From positions 706,112 through 770,111 of the forward strand of contig CAWAKB010000003.1 of NCBI GenBank assembly GCA_963782555.1: DNA of 64,000 nt. Direction: 5' to 3'. Shown in pieces: positions 15,555-23,857 of this stretch. Origin of the DNA: Hyphomicrobium_A sp963782555 (GTDB lineage: Bacteria; Pseudomonadota; Alphaproteobacteria; Rhizobiales; Hyphomicrobiaceae). Position 1 is the first letter of the stretch, and every line of letters starts with the position of its first letter. The position numbers and the translations under genes were made by a program. Under the pieces are notes generated by a model, which was not told where the DNA came from, ran no database searches, and worked only from the letters and a program-made list of their open reading frames with translations.

Positions 15555-16574
15555 GTGCAACATGCTCAGACCGCTGCCCGTGACGTCACAGCCCGCGATT
15601 GGGCGTCCCTGTTGGGCCGCTATCGCGAGCCAAGCCCACGACGCAGCGCGTTCGAGCTGGCCGTCACCGCCGGCGCCTTCGCCCTAACTTGGATCGCGAT
15701 GTGGGCGACGCTGGGTTTTGGCTATTGGCTCACGCTGCTGGTGGCGGTGCCGGCCGCAGGCTTCCTCGTGCGCCTCTTCATGATCCAGCACGATTGCGGG
15801 CACGGCACCCTCTTCCGCAACCGGGCCACCAACGACTGGATCGGGCGCGTGATCGGCACACTGACGCTCACGCCCTACGACTTCTGGCGGCGCAGCCACA
15901 ACATCCACCATGCGAGCTCCGGCAATCTGCAGCTGCGCGGGATCGGCGACATCGAGACCCTGACCGTGCGCGAGTATCTGGCGCTGCCCAAGTGGCAGCG
16001 GCTCCGCTACCGGCTCTACCGCCACCCCCTTGTGATGTTTGGGCTGGGCCCTGCCTATCTGTTCTTAGTGCAACATCGGCTGCCAGTTGGGCTGATGCGC
16101 AAGGGTTGGCAGCCGTGGGCCAGCGCAATGGCCACCAACGCGGCCATTGCGATGCTCGCCGGCGCCATGATTTGGCTGGTTGGCCCGGGACCGTTCCTGC
16201 TGGTGCACCTGCCGATCACCCTGCTCGCCGCCTCGATCGGCGTGTGGCTGTTCTACGTGCAGCACCAGTTTGAAGAGACCACGTGGGCCGAGGCCCCGGC
16301 CTGGAATGTGCACGAGGCGGCGCTGCACGGCAGCTCTCATTACGACTTGCCGGGCGTGCTGCGGTGGTTCACGGCCAACATCGGCATCCATCACGTGCAT
16401 CATCTATGCAGCCGCATTCCGTTCTATCGGTTGCCGCAAGTGCTGCGCGATCACCCGGAGCTTGCCAACATCGGACGCGTGACGCTCCTCGAAAGCCTGC
16501 GCTGCGTTCGCTTCGCGCTGTGGGACGAGAAGCGCCGGCGGCTGATCCCGTTTCGCGAGCTACACCGCCGATAG
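15555..16574 (+). CDS. Fatty acid desaturase, membrane-bound di-iron type
   Basis: 339 residues from ATG 15555 (or GTG 15555 region with GAAAGG upstream). The three histidine boxes of acyl-lipid desaturases are present: HDCGHG beginning at His79, HNIHH near 115, and HHVHH near 279, separated by four predicted membrane spans (about 38-75 and 190-235). These ligate the di-iron centre that introduces a cis double bond into membrane acyl chains. A cold-responsive role in membrane fluidity would fit its position beside RNA helicase and cold-shock genes, but this is inference. Regiospecificity cannot be read from sequence. Confidence 0.88.
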   Translation: MQHAQTAARDVTARDWASLLGRYREPSPRRSAFELAVTAGAFALTWIAMWATLGFGYWLTLLVAVPAAGFLVRLFMIQHDCGHGTLFRNRATNDWIGRVIGTLTLTPYDFWRRSHNIHHASSGNLQLRGIGDIETLTVREYLALPKWQRLRYRLYRHPLVMFGLGPAYLFLVQHRLPVGLMRKGWQPWASAMATNAAIAMLAGAMIWLVGPGPFLLVHLPITLLAASIGVWLFYVQHQFEETTWAEAPAWNVHEAALHGSSHYDLPGVLRWFTANIGIHHVHHLCSRIPFYRLPQVLRDHPELANIGRVTLLESLRCVRFALWDEKRRRLIPFRELHRR

Positions 16575-16630
16575 CCTGACGACTTGGAGCCGCAGCCGCG
16601 ATTCCGAGAGCGATTGTTCTGGAGGTTGAC

Positions 16631-16873
16631 GTGAACCAACTCGGATCGACCTTTTTCATATTGACCTGCGGCATCCTCGGTGCGGCCCTGTCCGTCGCCT
16701 TTCTGCTCTGGATACCGACCGATGGTGCGGCTCACGGATATCGCGAGCTGATCGCCGACGAGCTGCCCGTCATTGTCTTTGCCGCAGGGATCGGCTTTGG
16801 CGTGGGGGTGCTGATTGCGCTTCTCTGGTCGGTCTTGCAGCGGGTCTTTGCACCGAACGCCCCGCGTGCGTGA
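16631..16873 (+). CDS. Small two-span membrane protein
   Basis: 80 residues from GTG 16631, preceded by GGAGGTTGAC (strong ribosome binding site). Two hydrophobic helices (about 8-27 and 46-68) flank a short polar loop (PTDGAAHGYRELIADE). The C-terminus is short and basic. No family recognised. It lies 56 bp downstream of the desaturase on the same strand and could be cotranscribed. Confidence 0.6.
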   Translation: MNQLGSTFFILTCGILGAALSVAFLLWIPTDGAAHGYRELIADELPVIVFAAGIGFGVGVLIALLWSVLQRVFAPNAPRA

Positions 16874-16885
16874 GGCGTCTCGCGC

Positions 16886-17242
16886 TCAGGCGGGCGGCGC
16901 CAGAATGAGAACGACCAGCGCCGAGACAAAAAGCAGCGCAAAAGCCAGCGAGACGCAAAACGCGGCGTCGACCAAGAGCCCGCGCAGGGTGCGAAGCGCG
17001 GTCGCCACGTAAGGCACGCTGCGGTTCAACGAATCCCGTGAGCTGCGGATGAGGGCGAGCGCGGGGCGCAGGTAAGCCGCCCCCCTTACAGCCCGTTTGA
17101 GCAGAAGCCTGGTCTTCGGTTGCCGGCGAAGCTCTGCTGGGATCAAGTCGCGTGCTGCGCGATCCACTGCGGCCGCACCGACCTCCAGCTGCCTCAGCTT
17201 GGCTGCTGCATCAGGTCGGACGTGGCGCAACGTCATAGTCAT
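16886..17242 (-). CDS. Hypothetical protein with C-terminal membrane anchor
   Basis: 118 residues, ATG 17240-17242 (a second ATG two codons later). The first 85 residues are basic and helical (RQLEVGAAAVDRAARDL, RRQPKTRLLLKRAVRG) and the last 30 form one hydrophobic helix (FCVSLAFALLFVSALVVLILA). It resembles a tail-anchored or holin-like small protein, but I recognise no family. It is convergent with the small membrane protein at 16631. Confidence 0.45.
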   Translation of the reverse strand: MTMTLRHVRPDAAAKLRQLEVGAAAVDRAARDLIPAELRRQPKTRLLLKRAVRGAAYLRPALALIRSSRDSLNRSVPYVATALRTLRGLLVDAAFCVSLAFALLFVSALVVLILAPPA

Positions 17243-17422
17243 CGAATCGCCTGCCCACGCTAAGTCGTGACGCGATACTCAACCTTGCAAGGGGACCAAG
17301 CAAATGGTCAGCGCTGTTGGTGCACACAAAAATGGCCAAGCATTTTGGGCGTTAGCCAAAATCCTGCCTTGGAAAGCGCGCACGTTTGGCAGCTTCAGTA
17401 TCAGTAACTCCAGGGGCGTATT

Positions 17423-17905
17423 ATGTTCAGTGCCAGCGTAAAGCCTACTCCCGATCAGCCCAAAGCCGGCGCAGCGCGCAGCGGGGAAACAACCTCGGGG
17501 CCGCTGTCGGCAACGTCCTTCGAGCCGGCGTCCGGAACATCCGTGATCGGCAGGGACCTGACACTCCTCGGCGAGAAGATCACGATCGTCTCTCAGAACA
17601 AGCTTCGGGTGGATGGCGACGTTCGCGGCAACGTCCACGGCAAGCAGGTGACCATCACCGAAGGTGGCTCGGTCGAGGGCATGGTTTGCGCCGAGAGGAT
17701 CGAGGTGAATGGGGCCGTTCGCGGAGCCATTCGGGCCGTGAGTGTCACGCTGTCTGGCACCTCGGAGGTTGATGGCGACATCATGCACCAATCTCTGGCC
17801 ATTTCGGAAGGTGCCCGCTTCGATGGACGCGTTCGCCGGGGTGACGCCAAGGAGCTCATGCCGGTGCTCGATCCGGAAGCCATTGCGGCCGGCGAGTACA
17901 ATTAG
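17423..17905 (+). CDS. Bactofilin (polymer-forming cytoskeletal protein)
   Basis: 160 residues, ATG 17423. An unstructured N-terminus of about 45 residues is followed by the beta-helical bactofilin core: GRDLTLLGEKITIVSQNKLRVDGDVRGNVHGKQVTITEGGSVEGMVCAERIEVNGAVRG... with regular short Gly-Asp/Asn turns. Bactofilins self-assemble into filaments at the inner membrane and organise cell shape, stalks or peptidoglycan enzymes. No M23 peptidase, the commonest partner, is adjacent. It is a single gene with its own promoter region. Confidence 0.88.
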   Translation: MFSASVKPTPDQPKAGAARSGETTSGPLSATSFEPASGTSVIGRDLTLLGEKITIVSQNKLRVDGDVRGNVHGKQVTITEGGSVEGMVCAERIEVNGAVRGAIRAVSVTLSGTSEVDGDIMHQSLAISEGARFDGRVRRGDAKELMPVLDPEAIAAGEYN

Positions 17906-17927
17906 CGCTGTCGGCTAGCTGAGGCGC

Positions 17928-17972
17928 CCCCCCGAGACCTGAATATGATGCCCGCTCGAAACGCTCGGGGGG
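17928..17972. terminator. Long-loop inverted repeat downstream of the bactofilin gene
   Basis: CCCCCCGAG (17928-17936) pairs with CTCGGGGGG (17964-17972), 22 bp after the stop codon, with a 27-base loop and no following T-tract. It is a possible terminator for bactofilin or for the convergent tRNA-Leu transcript, of low certainty. Confidence 0.35.
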
Positions 17973-18023
17973 ACGGGCAGCGCTTGGCTGGACGCTGCTA
18001 AGCGGCCATTCTTATTGAGATGG

Positions 18024-18110
18024 TGGTGCCCCAGGCCCGACTCGAACGGGCACACCCTTGCGAGTACCAGATTTTGAGTCTGGCGCGTCTACCGGTTCCG
18101 CCACTGGGGC
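18024..18110 (-). tRNA. tRNA-Leu(CAA)
   Basis: 87 nt on the minus strand, complete with encoded CCA. The acceptor stem GCCCCAG pairs with CTGGGGC; the anticodon loop CTCAAAA gives anticodon CAA (reads UUG). A class II variable arm (about TACTCGCAAGGGTGT) and the T loop TTCGAGT are present. A second CCA follows the first. No integrase or repeat suggests use as an integration site. Confidence 0.95.
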
Positions 18111-18286
18111 TAAGCGCGAAAGGGGCGCATCATAACGACCGCCTTTGGCCCGTCAACGCGCCTGCTTCACCCTGCCGGAGCCGCGTGCTGAGGGACCCCT
18201 TTTGGCCCGCAATCGCGGCTTGAGCCGTGCGCTTTGCCCGCGACCGGGTTGCCGAATCGCCCAACATCCCCTCAATCTTCGCTGCC

Positions 18287-19342
18287 ATGGACAAGGAGCC
18301 GCCCTCAGGGTCCCTCGCCGTCATGCCGGAGGCCGTCTTCGTCCGCCGGGTGCTGATTTTTGTCGGTATCGTCGCGTTCGCAGCCGCTCTCTACGTTCTC
18401 TCCGACATCCTTTTGTTGATCTTCGGCTCGGTCCTGGTGGCGGTGGTGCTGCGCGCCATCGCCCGCCCCATCCGGCGGGGAACCTCGATGAGCGAGCGCC
18501 TCGCGCTGCTTGCCGCGGGGCTCGGCGTCATCGCGGTGCTGGGCGCGACCGGGTATCTCTTCGGCTCGCGCATCAGCACCCAGCTCACCATCGTGATGGA
18601 GAGCCTCCCGGCCGCGCTGCAGAGCCTGTCGAAGAGCGCGCCGTTCGCCTCCATGTCGGAGCTCGTCAAGGGCTCCTCCATCGGCGAGCTGGTCATGAGC
18701 GCGTTCTCGTGGGGGACCACACTATTCGGCGCGGTGGCGACCCTCGTTGTCGTCATCGTCGCCGGCATCTACATCGCCATCGATCCCGCCACCTACCGCA
18801 ACGGCCTGGTGAAGCTGTTTCCGCGGCCGACCCAGGAGCAGATTGCCACTACGCTCGACGACGCGGGCGAGGCCTTGCGGCTGTGGCTCGGCGGCCAGCT
18901 CCTGGCCATGATCATGGTCGGCATCCTGATCGCGATCGGTTTGGCGCTGGTCGGCGTGCCGTCCGCGCTGGCGCTCGGGCTCATCGCCGGCGTCACCGAG
19001 TTTGTGCCGATCATCGGTCCGGTCATTGGCGCCATTCCGGCACTTCTCCTCGCCTCGACCGAAAACTGGGACCTGGTGTTGTGGACGCTCGCCGTGTTCG
19101 TGGTCGTGCAGCAGATCGAGAGCAATATCATCATGCCGCTGGTGGCGGGCCGGACCGTCGCGGTGCCGGCCGCTGTCGGGCTTTTTGCTGTGGTGGCGAT
19201 CGGCGTGCTGTTCGGGCCGCTCGGCCTGCTGCTCGGCTACCCGCTCGCCATCGTCACCGACGTGACGGTCCGCCGCCTCTACGTGCGCCAGGCGCTGGGC
19301 GAGGACGTCACCATCGCAGGCGAGCAGCCGGAGCCGGACTGA
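18287..19342 (+). CDS. AI-2E family transporter (PerM/YdbI-type permease)
   Basis: 351 residues from ATG 18287 (an upstream in-frame ATG at 18227 adds 20 non-conserved residues). The layout is that of the AI-2E/UPF0118 family: paired N-terminal helices (VLIFVGIVAFAAALYVLSDILLLIFG), a third helix, a central periplasmic region with LVKGSSIGELVMSAFSWG, then a cluster of helices with the family signature LVGVPSALALGLIAGVTEFVPIIGP and later VVQQIESNIIMPLVAGR. Members export small molecules or run Na+/H+ exchange; the substrate cannot be deduced here. Confidence 0.88.
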   Translation: MDKEPPSGSLAVMPEAVFVRRVLIFVGIVAFAAALYVLSDILLLIFGSVLVAVVLRAIARPIRRGTSMSERLALLAAGLGVIAVLGATGYLFGSRISTQLTIVMESLPAALQSLSKSAPFASMSELVKGSSIGELVMSAFSWGTTLFGAVATLVVVIVAGIYIAIDPATYRNGLVKLFPRPTQEQIATTLDDAGEALRLWLGGQLLAMIMVGILIAIGLALVGVPSALALGLIAGVTEFVPIIGPVIGAIPALLLASTENWDLVLWTLAVFVVVQQIESNIIMPLVAGRTVAVPAAVGLFAVVAIGVLFGPLGLLLGYPLAIVTDVTVRRLYVRQALGEDVTIAGEQPEPD

Positions 19343-19351
19343 GGCTGCCGA

Positions 19352-19702
19352 CTATTTCCAAGAGTAGTTTACGCGTCCGGTGCGGTGCCGGTGCTCGGTG
19401 ATCTCTACATGGTCGCCGACATGCGGATTGGTCTTCTTCAAGACCCAGACGGTGACCTGCCGCCCGTTCTCGAGCGCGATGACGACGGATAGACCGTTCT
19501 CGATGGCCTGCGTGTTCGTGGTATTGAGTGGCCCCACCGAGACGACGGTGCCCGGCACGCGGATCTTGTCGACGTGGGCGTCGTAGTCCTCGTAGAGGAA
19601 GAACAGGCCGATCGCGGCGAGAATGGCTAAGCCGATGCCGGCCTTCTTGGCCCGATCGAGCCACAAGGTGCGCTCAAGCTTGCGTCGCGTTTCCTCGCGC
19701 AT
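19352..19702 (-). CDS. Hypothetical single-span membrane protein
   Basis: 116 residues, ATG 19700-19702. A charged start (MREETRRKLERTLWLDRAKK) leads to one membrane helix (AGIGLAILAAIGLFFLYE), then a periplasmic beta-rich domain (IRVPGTVVSVGPLNTTNTQAIENGLSVVIALENGRQVTVWV...HVGDHVEITEHRHRTGR). The C-terminal part resembles an OB/NfeD-like small barrel. Function unknown. It is convergent with the AI-2E permease, 9 bp apart. Confidence 0.6.
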   Translation of the reverse strand: MREETRRKLERTLWLDRAKKAGIGLAILAAIGLFFLYEDYDAHVDKIRVPGTVVSVGPLNTTNTQAIENGLSVVIALENGRQVTVWVLKKTNPHVGDHVEITEHRHRTGRVNYSWK

Positions 19703-19842
19703 GATCCCGTCCCCCGGGCACGTCTTGTTGTGCTTCGCTCAGGCTTGGAGGTGCGCCAATCGGGCCGCCGCGTCAAGCCGCGCGGCCGGGGCAGGCTGCC
19801 GCATCGGGGCCTAGCTCGGGGCCATCTTCAGACAATCTTGAA

Positions 19843-21843
19843 TCAGGCGGCCATGGCCGGCTCGGACACGAGCTTCACGATATCGGCCATGATGTCGTTG
19901 AGCTGAAAGTCCTTGGGCGTGTAGACTGCCGCTACCCCCATCGCCTTCAAGGTCTTGGCGTCCTCGGGCGGGATGATGCCGCCGACCACCACCGGCACGT
20001 CCTCCAGGCCCTCCTTGCGCATACGCTCCACCACCTCGCGCACCAGCGGTACGTGGCTGCCCGACAGGATGGAGAGCCCGACCACGTGCACGGCCTCATC
20101 CAGGGCGGCGCGCGCAATTTGCGCCGGCGTCAGACGGATGCCTTCGTAGACCACCTCCATGCCGCAATCGCGGGCGCGCACGGCGATCTGCTCGGCGCCG
20201 TTGGAGTGGCCGTCGAGGCCCGGCTTGCCGACGAGGAACTTCAAGCGCCGGCCGAGCTTGGCAGAGGCTGCCTCCACTTGCTCGCGTACCTCCTCGAGGC
20301 CGGCGTCGTCGGCGTGGGCGGCGGCCTGAGCCACGCCCGTCGGCGCCCGGTACTCGCCGAACACCTTGCGCAAGGTGGCGCCCCACTCGCCCGTGGTGAC
20401 GCCCGCCTTGGCGCAGGCGATGGAGGGCTCCATGATGTTGCCGCCCTCTTTCGCGGTGCGTTCCAGCGCTGCCAGCGCGGCCTTGACGGCCTTGTCGTCG
20501 CGCGCCTCGCGCCAGGCCTTGAGCTGCTCGACCTGGTGCTGCTCCATGGCGGGGTCGACGACCATGATCGCGCCTTCGCCGGTCGACAGCGGCGAGGGCT
20601 CGGTCTCGGTCCACTTGTTGACGCCGACCACGATCTGGGTGCCGGTCTCGATGTGGCGCAGGCGCTCGGTGTTGCTCTCTACCAGGCGGCGCTTCATGTA
20701 GTCGATGGCCTCCACGGCGCCGCCCATGGCCTCGATGGTGGCTAGCTCGGCCTTCGCCTCCTCCTTCAATTGCGCGACCTTGCGGTCGATCTCTTTGGAG
20801 CCGTCGAAAATGTCGCCGTATTCCAAGAGGTCGGACTCGTAGGCGAGGATCTGCTGCATCCTCAGCGACCACTGCTGGTCCCAGGGCCGTGGCAGCCCGA
20901 GCGCCTCGTTCCAGGCCGGCAGCTGCACGGCGCGTGCGCGCGCCTTCTTCGACAGCGTCACCGCCAGCATCTCCAAGAGGATGCGATAGACGTTGTTCTC
21001 GGCCTGCTGCTCGGTGAGGCCGAGCGAGTTCACCTGCACGCCGTAGCGGAAGCGGCGGTGCTTTTCATCGGTGACGCCATAGCGCTTAGCGGTGATCTCG
21101 TCCCACAGATCGACGAACGCGCGCATCTTGCAGATCTCGGTGATGAACCGCATCCCCGCATTGACAAAGAAGGAGACGCGCCCGACCACCATGCCGAAGT
21201 CCTCCGGCTTTACCTCGCCGGAGGCTTTGACCCGATCGAGCACGGCCTCGGCCGTGGCGAGCGCGTAGGCTAGCTCCTGCACCGGCGTCGCGCCCGCCTC
21301 CTGCAGGTGATAGGAGCACACGTTCGTGGGGTTCCACTTGACGAGCTCACGCGTGGAGAAAACGATCGTGTCCTTGATCAGCCGCAGCGAGGGCTCGGGC
21401 GGGAACACGTAGGTTCCGCGCGACAGGTACTCCTTGATGATGTCGTTCTGGATGGTGCCCGTCAGCTTGGAGCGCGGTGCGCCCTGCTCGTCGGCGACGG
21501 CGACGTAGAGCGATAACAGCCACGCCGCCGTGGCGTTGATCGTCATCGAGGTGTTCATCTGGTCGAGCGGGATGCCCGCGAGCAGCGCGCGCATGTCGCC
21601 GATGTGGGAGACCGGAACGCCCACCTTTCCGACCTCGCCCTTGGCGAGTTCATGGTCTGAATCGTAGCCTGTCTGGGTCGGCAGGTCGAAGGCGATCGAC
21701 AGCCCGGTCTGCCCCTTCGCCAGGTTGCGACGATAAAGCTCGTTGGACTTGGCCGCCGTCGAGTGGCCGGCGTAGGTGCGGAAGATCCAGGGGTGATCGG
21801 GCGCCCGCTGTGGTGCCACGTGTCCGCTCTTATCCTCGCGCAT
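19843..21843 (-). CDS. ecm: Ethylmalonyl-CoA mutase (coenzyme B12-dependent)
   Basis: 666 residues from the ATG at 21841-21843, chosen because GAGGACGA lies just upstream and the product begins MREDKSGHVAPQRAPDHPWIFRTYAGHSTA, the mutase family start; an upstream frame to 21903 is not needed. The barrel domain occupies about residues 1-520 (TGLSIAFDLPTQTGYDSDHE, NVCSYHLQEAGA). The cobalamin-binding domain covers about 540-660 with the DxHxxG motif in LDGHSNGAEQIA. It converts (2R)-ethylmalonyl-CoA to methylsuccinyl-CoA in the ethylmalonyl-CoA pathway. Ecm rather than methylmalonyl-CoA mutase is chosen because of its length as a single subunit (MeaA type) and the neighbouring ccr and mcd genes. 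Confidence 0.92.
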   Translation of the reverse strand: MREDKSGHVAPQRAPDHPWIFRTYAGHSTAAKSNELYRRNLAKGQTGLSIAFDLPTQTGYDSDHELAKGEVGKVGVPVSHIGDMRALLAGIPLDQMNTSMTINATAAWLLSLYVAVADEQGAPRSKLTGTIQNDIIKEYLSRGTYVFPPEPSLRLIKDTIVFSTRELVKWNPTNVCSYHLQEAGATPVQELAYALATAEAVLDRVKASGEVKPEDFGMVVGRVSFFVNAGMRFITEICKMRAFVDLWDEITAKRYGVTDEKHRRFRYGVQVNSLGLTEQQAENNVYRILLEMLAVTLSKKARARAVQLPAWNEALGLPRPWDQQWSLRMQQILAYESDLLEYGDIFDGSKEIDRKVAQLKEEAKAELATIEAMGGAVEAIDYMKRRLVESNTERLRHIETGTQIVVGVNKWTETEPSPLSTGEGAIMVVDPAMEQHQVEQLKAWREARDDKAVKAALAALERTAKEGGNIMEPSIACAKAGVTTGEWGATLRKVFGEYRAPTGVAQAAAHADDAGLEEVREQVEAASAKLGRRLKFLVGKPGLDGHSNGAEQIAVRARDCGMEVVYEGIRLTPAQIARAALDEAVHVVGLSILSGSHVPLVREVVERMRKEGLEDVPVVVGGIIPPEDAKTLKAMGVAAVYTPKDFQLNDIMADIVKLVSEPAMAA

Positions 21844-21944
21844 GGGTCGTCCTCGGCTTAGGTCAGGCGTGCCTGTCCCTAGCGTACCCGGCCGTGGTTG
21901 CAATGCAAAATGATCTTTGCTGCGGCGGAAGGAGGCGCGCGGCG

Positions 21945-22280
21945 TCAGTAGCGCTTGAACTGGTGGCGCTGCACGCGCAGTCCGGTGAGCGCCGAAGCAA
22001 ACCGCGTGACGACGAGCAGAACGAGCAGGGCGGCGATAATGCCGAGCGTGCAGGCGACGACCACGTTGGTTTCCTGGTCGGGCGTCGGATAGAATCCGAA
22101 CTCTTCGAAAATGTAGTTGGCGATCAGCGCCCCGAAGGTGAATCCGGGGACGAAGACCAGTGCCAGCACCGTTTTCGACAGGACGTGCAACGTCAGCACG
22201 CCTGCCCAGGCGGACAGGAGCGCCACCACCACGATGGTGTAGGTGTCGACCTCGAAGGTCTGATTAAGAAACTCGAGCAT
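21945..22280 (-). CDS. Small conserved membrane protein beside ccr/ecm
   Basis: 111 residues from the ATG at 22278-22280, preceded by AAGGGGTAGG. Three hydrophobic helices: TYTIVVVALLSAWAGVLTLHV, KTVLALVFVPGFTFGALIANYIF and VVVACTLGIIAALLVLLVVT, with a basic C-terminus (RVQRHQFKRY). I recognise no family. It sits between ecm and ccr, 101 bp upstream of ecm on the same strand, so it could be cotranscribed with ecm. Confidence 0.65.
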   Translation of the reverse strand: MLEFLNQTFEVDTYTIVVVALLSAWAGVLTLHVLSKTVLALVFVPGFTFGALIANYIFEEFGFYPTPDQETNVVVACTLGIIAALLVLLVVTRFASALTGLRVQRHQFKRY

Positions 22281-22519
22281 CCTACCCCTTCCCCGGGGAA
22301 CGGTGCGAACCAGCGCCAAGTTGCCAAGATACGGCCCGACAGGGGGAATTTTGGCCCAAACACCATTAAAGTTACGTTGAGACGCCCCCGGAGCGTCACC
22401 GCTACCTCTTCATTGCAGCGCGAAAACGTGCTTGAAACGGTAGGAAAACCATGCGGCCATGTTGCCGCACTGCACAAAACAAGCCCCGCCGGGGGGCGGG
22501 CCGAGCACGGGAGCCTTAG
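22281..22519. promoter_or_regulatory. Divergent promoter region of the ethylmalonyl-CoA pathway genes
   Basis: 239 bp between the leftward membrane protein/ecm side and rightward ccr. It is AT-richer than the flanks around 22340-22450. It holds a perfect palindrome TTCCCCGGGGAA (22289-22300) that overlaps the ribosome binding site of the leftward gene, and TTGC-N5-TGCA-like elements near 22464-22480, of the kind bound by PhaR or other acetate/PHB regulators. A near CtrA motif (TTAA-N7-TTGA, about 22363-22377) is present. None of these is proven. Confidence 0.35.
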
Positions 22520-23845
22520 ATGTCGAGCCAAAGCGCCGCAACGAAAACTGACGCCACTGGGGGTGCGCTGGCGCTCGCCGCCGAGAAAAAGGATCTCTAC
22601 GAGATCGGAGAGATCCCGCCGCTCGGGCATGTGCCCAAGAACATGTATGCCTGGGCCATCCGCAAGGACCGCCACGGCGAGCCTGACAAGGCGATGCAGA
22701 TCGAGGTGCTCCCCACCTGGGAGCTCGACAGCCACGACGTGCTCGTGCTGGTGATGGCCGCGGGCGTCAACTACAACGGCGTGTGGGCCTCGCTCGGCAA
22801 GCCCATCTCCACCATCGACGCCCACAAGAATCCCTATCACATCGCCGGCTCCGATGCCTCGGGCGTCGTCTGGGCCGTCGGCTCCAAGGTGAAGCGCTGG
22901 AAGGTGGGCGACGAGGTCGTCATCCACTGCAATCAGGACGACGGCGACGACGAGGAGTGCAACGGCGGCGACCCCATGTTCTCGCCGTCGCAGCGCATCT
23001 GGGGCTACGAGACCCCCGACGGCTCCTTCGCGCAGTTCTGCCGCGTGCAGGATCGCCAGCTTCTGGAGCGCCCCAAGCATCTCACCTGGGAGGAGAGCGC
23101 CTGCTACACGCTGGTGCTGGCCACCGCCTACCGCATGCTGTTCGGGCACCGTCCCCACGTCCTGCGTCCCGGCCACAACGTGCTCGTCTGGGGCGCCTCT
23201 GGTGGGCTCGGCTCCATGGCCGTGCAGCTCTGCGCCACCTCGGGTGCCAACGCCATCGGCATCGTGTCGGAGGAGGACAAGCGCGAGTTCGTGATGCAGC
23301 TGGGCGCGCGCGGCGTCATCAACCGCAAGGACTTCGACTGCTGGGGCGAGCTGCCCAAGGTCGGCACGCCCGAGTACGACGCCTGGTTCAAGAGCGCGCG
23401 CAAGTTCGGCGCGGCGATCTGGGAGACGACGGGCAAGGGCAACAACGTCGACTGCGTGTTCGAGCATCCCGGCCAGTCGACCTTCCCCGTCTCGGTGTTC
23501 GTGGTAAAGCGCGGCGGCATGGTCGTCATCTGCGCCGGCACGACGGGCTACAATCTCACCATGGACGCCCGCTATCTGTGGATGCACCAGAAGCGCGTGC
23601 AAGGCTCGCATTTCGCCAACCTGCTGCAGGCGAGCCAGGCCAACAAGCTGGTGGTCGAGCGGCGCATCGACCCGTGCATGTCGGAGGTCTTCCCCTGGGA
23701 GCAGATCCCCAAGGCGCACATGCGCATGTACCGCAACGAGCATAAGCCCGGGAACATGGCCGTGCTGGTCTCGGCGCCGACGACGGGCCTCAGGACCGTC
23801 GAGGACGTGCTCGAGGCGAGCCAGCAGATGCACAAGAAGCGCTGA
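22520..23845 (+). CDS. ccr: Crotonyl-CoA carboxylase/reductase
   Basis: 441 residues, ATG 22520. It reductively carboxylates crotonyl-CoA with NADPH and CO2 to (2S)-ethylmalonyl-CoA, the committed step of the ethylmalonyl-CoA pathway. The medium-chain dehydrogenase/reductase fold is evident: N-terminal catalytic domain with AGVNYNGVW (Asn84) and RIWGYETPDGSF (Glu164), NADPH-binding GASGGLGSMAVQL near 227-239, and GSHFANL (His near 363). These correspond to the Asn, Glu and His known to bind CO2 in characterised Ccr enzymes, which separates it from plain enoyl reductases. Length is as usual for the family. Confidence 0.95.
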   Translation: MSSQSAATKTDATGGALALAAEKKDLYEIGEIPPLGHVPKNMYAWAIRKDRHGEPDKAMQIEVLPTWELDSHDVLVLVMAAGVNYNGVWASLGKPISTIDAHKNPYHIAGSDASGVVWAVGSKVKRWKVGDEVVIHCNQDDGDDEECNGGDPMFSPSQRIWGYETPDGSFAQFCRVQDRQLLERPKHLTWEESACYTLVLATAYRMLFGHRPHVLRPGHNVLVWGASGGLGSMAVQLCATSGANAIGIVSEEDKREFVMQLGARGVINRKDFDCWGELPKVGTPEYDAWFKSARKFGAAIWETTGKGNNVDCVFEHPGQSTFPVSVFVVKRGGMVVICAGTTGYNLTMDARYLWMHQKRVQGSHFANLLQASQANKLVVERRIDPCMSEVFPWEQIPKAHMRMYRNEHKPGNMAVLVSAPTTGLRTVEDVLEASQQMHKKR

Positions 23846-23857
23846 AGCGCGGCGCTG

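Noticed and set aside
18024..18110. tRNA-Leu as an integration site
   Set aside because: No integrase, no direct repeat of its 3' end and no atypical genes nearby.
22193..23833. Long open frame antisense to ccr
   Set aside because: Composition-driven shadow of ccr; ccr's motifs are complete on the plus strand.
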